DNA from: Sulfurimonas sp. SAG-AH-194-I05
GTDB lineage: Bacteria > Campylobacterota > Campylobacteria > Campylobacterales > Sulfurimonadaceae
NCBI RefSeq assembly: GCF_029215955.1
Contig: NZ_JAEMVA010000001.1
Coordinates: 1 to 64,000, forward strand
Direction of reading: 5' to 3'
Length of the DNA stretch: 64,000 nucleotides
Below the pieces are notes generated by a model, which did no database searches, was not told where the DNA came from, and was given only the letters and a program-made list of their open reading frames with translations. Made by a program: the position numbers and the translations under genes. This document shows positions 45,627 through 54,830 of this stretch, piece after piece. Each line of letters starts with the position of its first letter. The first letter of the stretch is position 1.

Positions 45627-46300
45627 TTATTCTTTTTGATTTAGATGGAACTTTAATCGATTCAACAGATGCTATCGTGAGTACTTTTCATTACTCTTTT
45701 GATGCACATCAGCATAAGCATCCAACAGATGAAGCTATTACATCTTTGATAGGTTATCCCTTAGATATTATGTACGAACGTCTAGGTATAGATAAAGACA
45801 AAATTTGGGATTTTGTTGCAACATATAAAGAAGAGTATCGAAAAATAGCAACGCAAAAAACAGAACTTTTAGCATGTGCAAAAGAGGCTATTGCAATGGC
45901 AAAAGGTATAGCAACCTTAGGTATTGTAACAACAAAAACAGGCTCTTATTCTCAAATACTTATGGAACACTTTGCTTTGATGGAGTACTTTGAAGTTTTA
46001 ATAGGCAGAGAACATGTACAAAATCCAAAACCACATGCTGAACCAATTTTAAAAGCTTTAGAGGCTTTAAAGAGTGATGATAAAGACATTTGGATGATAG
46101 GGGACACAAAGCTAGATCTTCTTTGTGCCAAGAATGCAAATGTAAAATCTATAGGTGTATTAAGTGGCTACGGTGAAAAAGTGACACTTGATAAATATAC
46201 AGATATTGTAGTTAATGATGCTCTTGAAGCAGTAGAGTTTCTTCAAAAAAGAATAAGTAAAATTAAAATTACCTTTTCTAATTCAACAAAAACAAATTAA
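45623..46300 (+). CDS. HAD-family phosphatase, phosphoglycolate-phosphatase-like
   Basis: A 225-residue HAD hydrolase with motif I FDLDGTLIDST, motif II TTKTGS, a motif III lysine near QNPKPHAEP and motif IV IGDTKLDLLCAKNA. The small helical cap fits the Gph/PpaX group. Substrate not certain. The ATG overlaps the preceding stop (ATGA). Confidence 0.87.
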   Translation: MIILFDLDGTLIDSTDAIVSTFHYSFDAHQHKHPTDEAITSLIGYPLDIMYERLGIDKDKIWDFVATYKEEYRKIATQKTELLACAKEAIAMAKGIATLGIVTTKTGSYSQILMEHFALMEYFEVLIGREHVQNPKPHAEPILKALEALKSDDKDIWMIGDTKLDLLCAKNANVKSIGVLSGYGEKVTLDKYTDIVVNDALEAVEFLQKRISKIKITFSNSTKTN

Positions 46301-46343
46301 AATTTGCTAAAATACATATACTAAAACTAACAAGGATTTCCAC

Positions 46344-46850
46344 ATGCCATTACTCGATTCATTTACTGTAGACCATACAATCATGCCCGCACCAGCTGTT
46401 CGTAAAGCAAAAGGTATGAAAACACCAAGTGGTGACGATATTACTGTTTTTGATCTTCGTTTTGTTAAACCAAATGAAGAAATACTTTCACAAGAAGGGA
46501 TCCATACATTAGAGCATTTATTTGCTGGATTTATGCGTAACCATTTAAACTCATCAGACACTGAAATTATTGACCTTTCTCCAATGGGTTGTAGAACAGG
46601 TTTTTATATGTCTCTTTTAGGTGCTCCATCAGAAGAAAGAGTAGCTGATGCATGGGAAGAAGCTATGAAAGATGTACTTACTGTAAAAGATCAAAAAGAT
46701 ATTCCAGAGTTAAATCTTTACCAATGCGGTACATATAAAATGCACTCACTCGATGATGCAAAAGCAATCGCACAAGCAGTTCTAAGAAAAGATATTGACA
46801 TTATGGACAATGAAGCACTTACTCTTGACCTATCAGTAGTAGATCAATAA
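46344..46850 (+). CDS. luxS: S-ribosylhomocysteine lyase
   Basis: LuxS cleaves S-ribosylhomocysteine to homocysteine and the precursor of autoinducer-2, recycling methyl-donor waste. The 168-residue enzyme has the metal site HTLEH (His54, Glu57, His58) and Cys128 (NLYQCGTYK), and the catalytic Cys83 in [18 protein letters not shown] precedes the ATG, and the octamer CATGTGGA (minus strand) overlaps the start codon. Confidence 0.97.
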   Translation: MPLLDSFTVDHTIMPAPAVRKAKGMKTPSGDDITVFDLRFVKPNEEILSQEGIHTLEHLFAGFMRNHLNSSDTEIIDLSPMGCRTGFYMSLLGAPSEERVADAWEEAMKDVLTVKDQKDIPELNLYQCGTYKMHSLDDAKAIAQAVLRKDIDIMDNEALTLDLSVVDQ

Positions 46851-47602
46851 ACACTTTTAATACGCCCCATCATAGCTTAGCCTTAAGTGAAGATGGAACG
46901 TATACAGCATACTCAAAAGAGTATGCACAACATTACCATTCAACTAAAGACGGTGCATTGCATGAGTCTTTAGTGAAGCATGTGATTCCTGCTTTTAAGT
47001 ATAGTAAAAATAAAAACGAAATAAAAATCCTTGATATTTGTTTTGGCTTGGGTTTTAATGTTTTAGCAACCTTGCATTACGCCACCTTAAAAAACATACA
47101 TCAAAAAATATATATTTATTCTCCAGAACTCGATAGTGAACTAGTCTCTTCTCTTAATAATTTTACCTATCCAAAAGAGTTTACAATATTTGAGCATATT
47201 ATTAAAGCTTTATTAGAAGAGGGGATTTATGATGATGCTACGTTTCATATAGAATTGTTTTTAGGCGACGCAAGAGAGTATATTCAAAAATTTTCTGAAA
47301 ATACATTTGACATTGTATATCAAGATGCTTTTTCTCCTGATGCAAATCCTAGTCTTTGGACAAAAGAATACTTTAAAGATATTCAGAAAATTATGAAAGA
47401 AGATGGAATTTTAACAACATATTCTATTGCTTTAGCGACACGAATTGCACTTTATGAAAACGAATTCTTAGTTTATTTGAATGAGGGAAAAGATTTTCGA
47501 GCTTCAACTTTAGCTTCGTTATCAAACATAGAAGAGTTGTCAGAAGTTAATGTGGAGCATAAAATGAAATGCAATCCACAGAGAACATCCTTACGTGACT
47601 AG
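46847..47602 (+). CDS. MnmC-type SAM-dependent tRNA methyltransferase, start unclear
   Basis: The family (MnmC methyltransferase domain) completes 5-methylaminomethyl-2-thiouridine in tRNA wobble positions. The conserved N-terminus is readable ([15 protein letters not shown] followed by [11 protein letters not shown]). SAM-binding [11 protein letters not shown] and [20 protein letters not shown] follow. No ATG, GTG or TTG lies in frame before this N-terminus back to the stop at 46826-46828. The first legal start, TTG at 46958, would remove it. I set the start at ATA 46847, overlapping the luxS stop, as the most sensible position. Frameshift coupling to luxS or a base error are alternatives. 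It lacks the oxidase domain of full MnmC. Confidence 0.75.
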   Translation: MNTFNTPHHSLALSEDGTYTAYSKEYAQHYHSTKDGALHESLVKHVIPAFKYSKNKNEIKILDICFGLGFNVLATLHYATLKNIHQKIYIYSPELDSELVSSLNNFTYPKEFTIFEHIIKALLEEGIYDDATFHIELFLGDAREYIQKFSENTFDIVYQDAFSPDANPSLWTKEYFKDIQKIMKEDGILTTYSIALATRIALYENEFLVYLNEGKDFRASTLASLSNIEELSEVNVEHKMKCNPQRTSLRD

Positions 47603-49449
47603 TCGTTGATAATGTCTAAAAAATCTTCCCCAAACTGCTCAAATTTTTTCTCACCAACACCATTAACTTCAAGCATAGTTTTTTTGTCATAAGGCTTTTC
47701 ATTTGCTAAGTGCTTGAGTGTTTTGTCTCCAAAGATTATATATGCGGGAACACCTTTTTTACTCGCAAGTTCAGACCTTTTTTGGCGTAAAAGTTCAAAA
47801 AGTTCTTCGTCATAGTCAAACTCTTCTCGTTGTTTTACTTGTTTGACTTTTTTATCTACATCTAAACGAGAAGATTTTATGTCAACTTCCATCTGTGATT
47901 TTAGTATTTTTACAGCCTCTTGCGAAAGTTTTAAAACACTGTATTCACCAATGTTTAAAATACGAAGTTCTATGAGTCTCTCAAGAACAATAAACCATTC
48001 TTTTTTACTCAGTTGTGTTCCTATACCGTACATTGAAAGTTCATCGGCTTTGTTTGCTAAAAGTTTTTGTTCTTTAGAGCCTCGTAAAATATCGATAATA
48101 TAATTCTTACCAAAATTTTGGTCTGTTTTATAAATAGCACTTAAAATCATTTGTGCTTCTTTTGTAATGTCTTGTCTTTTTGAATCTATGTTAAGGCAGT
48201 TGTCACAACGTGTTTTACAAGGGTCAAGTTCATTGTTGAAATACTCGGCGAGTTGTTTGTGAAAACATATTTCACTTGTGGAGTATTTGTAAATACCGTC
48301 TATTTTTGTTTCTAAATGGCTACGGTATTCTTCATTATCTATGTTATTTAAAAATTGTTTTTGCATGACCATATCGGCTGCATTAAAAAGAAGCATCACC
48401 TCACTGTCTTCTCCATCACGTCCAGCACGACCTATCTCTTGGTAATAATTTTCTTGTGATTTTGGAAGTGACATGTGGACTACAAAGCGTATGTCACTTT
48501 TATCTATTCCCATTCCAAAAGCGATGGTAGCTACCATGATGTCTATTTTATCATTTACAAATATTTTAAAGTTTTGTTCTCTTACATGATTGGGAATTCC
48601 TGCATGATAGGGGAGTGATTTATAGCCTTTTGTATTTAAAAAACTACTCAACTCCTCAGCTTTTTTACGAGAACTTACATAAATAATACCGCTTTCATCC
48701 ACATGCCGAGTTAAAAATGCTTGAAGTTGTGGGTAGCCGTTACTTAGTCGTCTCTCAGCAGAGATAAAAAGATTTTTTCTAAAGACTTTACCTTTAAGTA
48801 AAAGAGGATTTTCAAGACGCAGTTGATTCATAATATCATCGGTTACATTGTCTGTTGAAGTAGCTGTAAAAGCACAAATATTCGCATGTGGAAAGTTGTG
48901 TTTTAAGTTACCCAAAGAGCGGTAATCATCACGAAACTCATGCCCCCATTGTGAAATACAATGTGCCTCATCAATTACAAAAAAGTTAATGTCGAGTGTT
49001 TTGAGTAAGTCATACGTCCATTGTGTATTTAAACGTTCAGGAGAGAGATAAAGAAATTTTAACTGTTTCATTCGTAGTTGGTAGAGAATCTCTTCTATAT
49101 CGTCTTGGCTTTGTGCAGAGCTTATCATATCGGCTGCAATATTTTGTGCTTTGAGTGAGGCTACTTGGTCTTGCATAAGAGCAATGAGAGGAGAAATAAC
49201 TATACTCACACCATCTTTTATTAATGTTGGGAGCTGAAAAACAAGTGATTTTCCACCACCCGTAGGTAAAATCATGAGTAAATCACGACCCTCTAAAATG
49301 GCATCAACACCTTCTTCTTGAAGCTCTCTAAAACTATTATGTCCGAAATTATCTTTTAATACTTTGTGTTTAATCTTTTGTCCAATACTAAATATATATA
49401 AAAAATATGCTACAATTATAGTAATGGTTGTGAGAGCTTTCGCTCCCAC
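47599..49449 (-). CDS. recQ: RecQ ATP-dependent DNA helicase
   Basis: RecQ unwinds forks and recombination intermediates. Motifs are PTGGGKS (Walker A), VIDEAHCISQWGHEFR, IAFGMGIDKSDIRFVVHM and YYQEIGRAGRDG, then a zinc site (CKTRCDNC), RQC region and C-terminal HRDC domain. The open frame begins at GTG 49449, but that adds a hydrophobic leader absent from RecQ proteins. The family-like sequence begins around residue 22 (GQKIKHKVLKDNFGH). No ATG, GTG or TTG lies near there, and ATT at 49386 is the closest candidate. It ends 4 bases into the convergent mnmC-like gene. Confidence 0.9.
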   Translation of the reverse strand: MGAKALTTITIIVAYFLYIFSIGQKIKHKVLKDNFGHNSFRELQEEGVDAILEGRDLLMILPTGGGKSLVFQLPTLIKDGVSIVISPLIALMQDQVASLKAQNIAADMISSAQSQDDIEEILYQLRMKQLKFLYLSPERLNTQWTYDLLKTLDINFFVIDEAHCISQWGHEFRDDYRSLGNLKHNFPHANICAFTATSTDNVTDDIMNQLRLENPLLLKGKVFRKNLFISAERRLSNGYPQLQAFLTRHVDESGIIYVSSRKKAEELSSFLNTKGYKSLPYHAGIPNHVREQNFKIFVNDKIDIMVATIAFGMGIDKSDIRFVVHMSLPKSQENYYQEIGRAGRDGEDSEVMLLFNAADMVMQKQFLNNIDNEEYRSHLETKIDGIYKYSTSEICFHKQLAEYFNNELDPCKTRCDNCLNIDSKRQDITKEAQMILSAIYKTDQNFGKNYIIDILRGSKEQKLLANKADELSMYGIGTQLSKKEWFIVLERLIELRILNIGEYSVLKLSQEAVKILKSQMEVDIKSSRLDVDKKVKQVKQREEFDYDEELFELLRQKRSELASKKGVPAYIIFGDKTLKHLANEKPYDKKTMLEVNGVGEKKFEQFGEDFLDIIND

Positions 49450-49455
49450 TTTTTA
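49429..49455 (+). terminator. intrinsic-terminator-like hairpin on the + strand at the recQ start
   Basis: GTGAGAGC pairs with GCTCCCAC (one G-U pair) around TTTC and is followed by TTTTT. It has the classic form on the + strand although no + strand gene precedes it. It may end an unannotated antisense transcript from the recQ 5' region. Confidence 0.5.
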
Positions 49456-49509
49456 ATACAAACGTTCGGTTAAAACGATTAAAACCATTAGTATAATGAA
49501 TAACTTCAC
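49453..49509 (-). CDS. candidate 18-residue hydrophobic peptide, Ibs-like type I toxin
   Basis: GTG at 49509 (minus strand) is preceded by AAGGAGG with 8 bases spacing. Eighteen codons encode MKLFIILMVLIVLTERLY. The pattern (MKL or MRL, then isoleucine/leucine/valine repeats and a final tyrosine) resembles E. coli Ibs toxins (such as MMRLVIILIVLLLISFSAY). The ribosome-binding site lies in a hairpin (TATCTCC with GGAGGATA around AAAAA), which would limit translation. A perfect TATAAT on the opposite strand points across the start region. The frame ends three bases before the GTG that opens the recQ frame, in the same frame. A leader peptide is an alternative. Confidence 0.45.
   Translation of the reverse strand: MKLFIILMVLIVLTERLY
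49492..49497 (+). promoter_or_regulatory. possible antisense promoter (-10) facing the 18-codon ORF start
   Basis: A perfect TATAAT on the + strand. A transcript from about 49504 would be complementary to the start codon, ribosome-binding site and hairpin of the peptide ORF. The -35 region is poor (GTTAAA at 17 bases). Confidence 0.35.
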
Positions 49510-49544
49510 TGGTGTATCCTCCTTTTTGGAGATACCCACACTTC

Positions 49545-50159
49545 TTAAAACTGAGCATTAATCCCGTCTACTTCATCCCAACTCAAAGAGGTCGACTTTT
49601 GATGGGCTATAATGTGTGAAACATAACGTGCAAACATATCTGTTTCTACATTTACATGTGTACCTTTTTTATAGTTCTTAAAAAGTGTTTCTTTCATAGT
49701 GTGGGGAATAACTGTAAGTCTAAAAGTATCACCGATTACTTCGTTAACAGTTAAACTTACACCATCTATAGTGATAGAACCCTTAGGAACAACAAACGGA
49801 ATAAACTTTTTAGCAACACGTATAAAAACATCATAAGAGTTACCATTGTTTTTAATCTCGCTTACAGTACCAATGGCATCCACATGCCCTTGAACGATAT
49901 GCCCCTCAAATCTGTCACCCATCATCATCGCAGGTTCTATATGTACTTCGTCTTTGTAGTTCTCCATAGCAAGTAGGTTTTGACTCTCTGGAGAGAGTTC
50001 AACTGCAAAGCCATCAGCAGTAACTTTTACCACAGTCAAACATGCACCATTTATAGCGATAGAATCACCAAGTTTTGCTTCGTGTTTTGCTTTTATAGTT
50101 AAGGTACTTCCAGCTAAACTTTTTACATGTGCGATTTCTCGTATAAGTCCAGTAAACAT
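49545..50159 (-). CDS. ribE: riboflavin synthase alpha chain
   Basis: The enzyme dismutates two 6,7-dimethyl-8-ribityllumazines to riboflavin. The 204-residue protein has two tandem lumazine-binding repeats. The first opens MFTGLIREI with GDSIAINGACLTVV, the second carries GHIVQGHVDAIGTV and GSITIDGVSLTVNEV. The ATG overlaps the stop of the Sel1-repeat gene by one base. Confidence 0.95.
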   Translation of the reverse strand: MFTGLIREIAHVKSLAGSTLTIKAKHEAKLGDSIAINGACLTVVKVTADGFAVELSPESQNLLAMENYKDEVHIEPAMMMGDRFEGHIVQGHVDAIGTVSEIKNNGNSYDVFIRVAKKFIPFVVPKGSITIDGVSLTVNEVIGDTFRLTVIPHTMKETLFKNYKKGTHVNVETDMFARYVSHIIAHQKSTSLSWDEVDGINAQF

Positions 50160-50845
50160 TAGAAAACTATCTTCCCATTTTCTTGAAGATCTTTAATAAT
50201 CTCTTTTGCTTTAGCATGCCCTTTATAGGCTGCTTTTCTACATAAATCAAGAGCTTTATCGTGGTCTTGTGCACAGCCTATACCTTGGTCATAAAGCATT
50301 CCAAGGTTGTAAAGTCCTTGTGCTAAACCACCATCTGCTGCGCGGGTGAAACAAAGAAATGTACGTGCATTGTCTTGTTCTACGCCGTGACCTTCTTTGT
50401 ATAAAGCTCCAAGGTTATTAAACGATTCTAAATGCCCCCGTTTTGCTCCCTCTTCATACCAAAAAGCAGCCTCACTGTAGTTTTGCATACAGCCAAGTCC
50501 ACGCTCTAGCATAAGTGCAACCTCATACATTGCAGGAGGAACATTACGTGTTGCAGCTTCCATGTGTAAGTCATGTGCCTTAAACTGGTCATGTGATGCT
50601 CCACCGATTCCATTACCATACAGTATAGCAAGGTTAAAAAGTGCATAAGGCTGTTTTGCCTCGGCTGCTTTTATATAAAGTTCTAAGGCTCTAGGCTCAT
50701 CTTTTTCACATGCTTGCTCTTTTTGTAACATAAATGCTAAAGATGTTTGTGCATCAGCATTTCCTTGTTTAGCTAGTTGTGAATAAAGCTCGTACGCAGT
50801 TGTGAAGTCACCTGAATTATAGGCATTATTTGCAGTTTCAATCAT
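50159..50845 (-). CDS. Sel1-like repeat protein
   Basis: A 228-residue protein of about five Sel1-like (TPR-type) repeats of 36 residues. Recurrent pattern: A-x2-N-L-G-x-L-Y-x2-G-x-G plus A-x3-Y-x2-A-A, for example FNNLGALYKEGHGVEQD and LYNLGMLYDQGIGCAQDHDKA. Paired cysteines in some repeats recall the Helicobacter cysteine-rich proteins. No signal peptide is seen, so it may be cytosolic. It mediates protein contacts in other systems. Co-transcribed with ribE. Confidence 0.85.
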   Translation of the reverse strand: MIETANNAYNSGDFTTAYELYSQLAKQGNADAQTSLAFMLQKEQACEKDEPRALELYIKAAEAKQPYALFNLAILYGNGIGGASHDQFKAHDLHMEAATRNVPPAMYEVALMLERGLGCMQNYSEAAFWYEEGAKRGHLESFNNLGALYKEGHGVEQDNARTFLCFTRAADGGLAQGLYNLGMLYDQGIGCAQDHDKALDLCRKAAYKGHAKAKEIIKDLQENGKIVF

Positions 50846-51071
50846 TATGTACCCGTTGTGTTATGCGCTTATATTTACATAAAATGTATCTACACATCTT
50901 AAAAAGCATAACTAATTTAGTTTATATTATGCAAATTATACGGAAAAATGATAAAATTCCGCTAAATAAAAAAATTAATTTTTTCTCTCTTGCTACGGGC
51001 AAAACTTTAGCCACTCCATTACAACGAGATAAGTTTAAAGTTGATAAGAATAATATACTAGGAATGTAAGT

Positions 51072-52949
51072 ATGAATTATGATGTAATAGTAGTCGGTGG
51101 TGGTCACGCAGGTGTTGAAGCAGCACTCTCATCTGCAAGAATGGGTAACAAAACAATTATGGTGTCAATGCTTGCAGAAAATGTTGGTGCTACTTCGTGT
51201 AATCCTGCTGTTGGTGGTTTAGCAAAGGGGCATTTAGTTCGAGAGTTAGATGCACTCGGTGGTGAAATGGGTCTTATAACAGATGAGGCAGGAATCCAAT
51301 TTAGAATTCTTAACCAAACAAAAGGTCCAGCTGTTCGTGGAAGTAGAGCACAAATAGACATGGATAAGTACCGTGTAATAGCAAGAAATACAGTTTTAAA
51401 TACAAAAAATTTAGAACTTGTTCAAGAAACTGTTGAGAGCCTTATTATAGAAAATGAAACTGTTCTTGGTGTAAATACAGATATAGGAAACACCTATAAT
51501 GCAAAAAAAGTCATTATTACTTCGGGTACTTTTTTAAATGGAATTATTCATATTGGTACCGTTCAAAAGAAAGCTGGTCGTTTTGGAGAAGAACGCAGTG
51601 AGGGTTTAAGTGCGTCACTTAAAAATGACTGTAACTTAACACTTGATAGACTTAAAACGGGAACATGTGCAAGGGTTGACAGTTCAACGATTGATTTTTC
51701 AGTTATGGAAGAACAAGGTGGCGATGAACTTCCTAGTCCTTTTAGTTTTAGAACTGACCGTGAAGAGTTTCGTAGAAGTAAAAAGCAACTTCCTTGTTAT
51801 ATTGCGTATACAAATGAAACGACGCATGAAATTATAGAATCAAATTTTTATAGAGCACCACTTTTTACTGGTCAAATCGAGGGTAAAAGTCCAAGATACT
51901 GCCCAAGTATAGAAGATAAGGTACAAAAATTTCGTGAAAAAGACAGACACCACCTTTTTATAGAACCACAAACTATGGATAACACAGAGTGTTATGTAAA
52001 TGGAATGAGTACATCTATGCCACCAGAAGTGCAACGTCAAATGATAGAGTCCATTAAGGGGATGGAAAATGCAAAAATTGTTCGTTATGGTTACGCAATA
52101 GAGTATGATTTTGTAGACCCAAGAGAACTCAAGCATTCCTTGGAGACGAAAAAAATAAAAGGGCTTTATTTAGCTGGACAAATCAATGGAACTACGGGTT
52201 ATGAAGAAGCAGCAGCGCAAGGCTTAATGGCAGGAATTAATGCTTCACTTGCACTTCAAGACAAGGAACCTTTAATTTTACGACGTGATGAAGCATACAT
52301 AGGAGTTTTAATAGACGACCTTGTTACAAAAGGGACAAAAGAACCATACCGCATGTTTACTTCACGCGCAGAGTATAGACTCTTACTCCGTGAAGAATCA
52401 GCAGACACACGACTTTCTCACTATGGACATGAACTCGGTTTAATCGACGATGAACTTTATGAAGCAGTAAAACTCAAAGACAAACAAATTAAGGCAGGAG
52501 CAGCACTTTTAGAAGAGGTAAAGTTTACTCCCAACAAAGAGTTTATAGCAAGACTTGCTCTTATGGACGAACAACCTATAAAAGACATTGCAACAGCACA
52601 ACAACTCGTAGCGAGAAAAACTTTTACAGTTGCAAAAATGTTAGAAATTGTTCCAGAGCTTGCAGTTCATAATGATTATATTAGAGAAGAAATTTTAATA
52701 GAAGGGAAATACGCACGTTATGTTGATAAGCAAAGTGTAGAAATACAACGTATGAAAAAGTACCTTAAAATTGCTATACCTGAAAACTTTCATTTTGAGG
52801 GTGTGAGTGGCTTGAGTAAAGAGGTTGTAGAAAAACTAAGAGAGTTCAACCCTCCAACACTTCAAGCCGCTATGCAAATAAGTGGCATAACCCCAGCAGC
52901 CATAGAGATACTTCATATTTATATACGAATTCAGAAGAAAAATTTATAA
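51072..52949 (+). CDS. mnmG: tRNA uridine 5-carboxymethylaminomethyl modification enzyme
   Basis: MnmG (GidA) works with MnmE to modify wobble uridine U34, the step before MnmC. The 625-residue FAD protein has the dinucleotide fold [21 protein letters not shown], the family block [57 protein letters not shown] and [20 protein letters not shown]. It has its own promoter region upstream. The MnmC-like gene lies 4 kb away. Confidence 0.97.
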   Translation: MNYDVIVVGGGHAGVEAALSSARMGNKTIMVSMLAENVGATSCNPAVGGLAKGHLVRELDALGGEMGLITDEAGIQFRILNQTKGPAVRGSRAQIDMDKYRVIARNTVLNTKNLELVQETVESLIIENETVLGVNTDIGNTYNAKKVIITSGTFLNGIIHIGTVQKKAGRFGEERSEGLSASLKNDCNLTLDRLKTGTCARVDSSTIDFSVMEEQGGDELPSPFSFRTDREEFRRSKKQLPCYIAYTNETTHEIIESNFYRAPLFTGQIEGKSPRYCPSIEDKVQKFREKDRHHLFIEPQTMDNTECYVNGMSTSMPPEVQRQMIESIKGMENAKIVRYGYAIEYDFVDPRELKHSLETKKIKGLYLAGQINGTTGYEEAAAQGLMAGINASLALQDKEPLILRRDEAYIGVLIDDLVTKGTKEPYRMFTSRAEYRLLLREESADTRLSHYGHELGLIDDELYEAVKLKDKQIKAGAALLEEVKFTPNKEFIARLALMDEQPIKDIATAQQLVARKTFTVAKMLEIVPELAVHNDYIREEILIEGKYARYVDKQSVEIQRMKKYLKIAIPENFHFEGVSGLSKEVVEKLREFNPPTLQAAMQISGITPAAIEILHIYIRIQKKNL

Positions 52950-53066
52950 TTTTCTTCTCAATAGTAACATAATTATAAAATCTAATAAGGCTAAATTTAA
53001 ATTCATCATATTTTAACACAGTATTTGTCATAATATCGCATAAAATTTACAATAAAATGAGAACAT

Positions 53067-53591
53067 ATGAAAAATAATACTCGTAGAGGCTTCATGGGTA
53101 AGGCATTTGGTGCTGTTGCAGCTGTTGGTGCAATAGGTTCACTTGTAGCTATGAAAAAAACTTGGGACCCACTTCCAAGTGTAAAAGCAGCAGGTTTTAC
53201 TACCTTAGATATGTCTGTATACCAAGAAAACAAGCTAGCAGTTGAGAAATGGCGCGGTAAGCCTATTTTTGTTTTGAAAAAAACTGCTGCAATGGTAGCA
53301 GATCAAACAGAGATTCAATCAGTACGAGACATCGTAGTAGATGGTGCGCACTATATGGTAAGTATTGGTTTATGTACACACTTAGGTTGTATACCATCAT
53401 ATAATGCAAACGATAAAGATTTTCTCTGTGCATGTCACGGTGGAAAATTTGACTATGCGGGAGAAGTTACAAAAGTTCCACCTCCTCGTGGTTTAGATAT
53501 TCCTCCTTTTAAAATTGAGGGAAATACTTTAGTTCTTGGCGAAAAAGGCCCTGAATATATGAAAATGAAAGAAACTGGCGTAACACTTTAA
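53067..53591 (+). CDS. petA: Rieske iron-sulfur subunit of the bc1 complex
   Basis: The subunit transfers electrons from quinol to the cytochrome c1-type partner. The 174-residue protein begins with a Tat-type signal anchor (NTRRGFMGKAFGAVAAV). Cluster ligands are Cys103 and His105 (CTHLGC) and Cys121 and His124 (CACHGG), with Cys108 and Cys123 as the disulfide. It is followed 12 bases later by petB. Confidence 0.96.
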   Translation: MKNNTRRGFMGKAFGAVAAVGAIGSLVAMKKTWDPLPSVKAAGFTTLDMSVYQENKLAVEKWRGKPIFVLKKTAAMVADQTEIQSVRDIVVDGAHYMVSIGLCTHLGCIPSYNANDKDFLCACHGGKFDYAGEVTKVPPPRGLDIPPFKIEGNTLVLGEKGPEYMKMKETGVTL

Positions 53592-53603
53592 AAAAGGGAA
53601 AAA

Positions 53604-54818
53604 ATGGCACATTTTACAAAAGCGACAAGTGTTAAAGATTGGCTGGACCAAAGATTAGCAATTGTAAAAGTTGAAAAAGTTATGGCATCTGAGTATTGGA
53701 TTCCAAAAAACATCAACTTTTTATGGGCAATGGGGATGATTTTAGCAGTAACATTTAGCTTACTTCTAGTTTCTGGAATATTTTTACTTATGTACTATCA
53801 ACCAAATATTGACACTGCATTTTATAGTGTAAATTACACTATTATGAGAGAAGTTGACTTTGGTTGGTTGTGGAGACACGTTCATGGTGTAGCTGCATCT
53901 GTGATTTTCTTAATTATGTATATACATATGTTTACTGGAATTTATTACGGTTCATACAAAAAAGGTCGTGAGATGATTTGGCTTTCAGGAATGCTTCTTT
54001 TTGTGACATTTTCAGCTGAAGCATTTTCAGGCTACATGTTACCATGGGGACAAATGTCTTACTGGGCTGGTATGGTTATAACAAATCTTTTTGCTGGTGG
54101 TTCACTTCATGCTGATGGTTTAGTTGAGTGGATTCGTGGAGACTATGTTCCGGCACAAGCCTTTCTTTCACGTTTCTTTATGTTACATGTTATTCTTTTA
54201 CCTTTAGCGATTATGGGGCTTATTGGTCTTCATTTTGCGGCGCTTAGAATTCCACATGTAAATAACCAAGATGGCGAAGAAATAGACTTTGAAGCAGAGT
54301 CTAAAAAATATTTAGCTGGTGACAAAGCAGGAAGCAAGGTTATGCGTTTTGGTAATGACTTTATGTCTAAAGATATGACGATAGTAGGGCTTTACTTAGT
54401 TTTCTTCTTTTACTTAGTCTTTTACAACTATGGTTTTGCTATGGATCCTGTAAACTTTGACCCAGCTGATGGACTTAAAACTCCTGCGCATATTTACCCT
54501 GAGTGGTATTTTTTATGGTCGTATGAGATTTTACGTCCATTTTCTGTTGATGTTGGTCTTATAGCTTTTGGTTTTGCGCAAGTTATTTTCTTTGCACTTC
54601 CATTTCTTGATAGAAGCCCAAATGCAGTAGCTGCAAACCGTCGTGGTTTATTTGCTATTTGGTTTTGGGTAATGCTAGTAAATATGATAGTTTTAACGGC
54701 TATGGGTAAACTTCCTCCTGAAGGAATTTACAGTACTATAGGGTATGTAGCAGCGCTCTTATTTATGGCGCAATGGCTAGTCTTACCATTTATTACAAAA
54801 TTTGAAAAAAAAGTATAG
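53604..54818 (+). CDS. petB: cytochrome b subunit of the bc1 complex
   Basis: A full-length cytochrome b (404 residues, about eight helices) carrying the quinol sites and two b hemes. Visible features: GWLWRHVHGVAASVIF and YIHMFTGIYYGSY (heme ligands), SGYMLPWGQMSYWAG, and the Qo-site motif as PEWYFLWSYEILR. Electrons from menaquinol or ubiquinol enter here. Confidence 0.96.
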   Translation: MAHFTKATSVKDWLDQRLAIVKVEKVMASEYWIPKNINFLWAMGMILAVTFSLLLVSGIFLLMYYQPNIDTAFYSVNYTIMREVDFGWLWRHVHGVAASVIFLIMYIHMFTGIYYGSYKKGREMIWLSGMLLFVTFSAEAFSGYMLPWGQMSYWAGMVITNLFAGGSLHADGLVEWIRGDYVPAQAFLSRFFMLHVILLPLAIMGLIGLHFAALRIPHVNNQDGEEIDFEAESKKYLAGDKAGSKVMRFGNDFMSKDMTIVGLYLVFFFYLVFYNYGFAMDPVNFDPADGLKTPAHIYPEWYFLWSYEILRPFSVDVGLIAFGFAQVIFFALPFLDRSPNAVAANRRGLFAIWFWVMLVNMIVLTAMGKLPPEGIYSTIGYVAALLFMAQWLVLPFITKFEKKV

Positions 54819-54830
54819 GGAGTAATTATA

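Noticed and set aside
50926-51069. 47-codon + strand frame before mnmG
   Set aside because: It overlaps the probable mnmG promoter (GATAAAAT near 50948), lacks an SD and has no family resemblance. Possible but unsupported.
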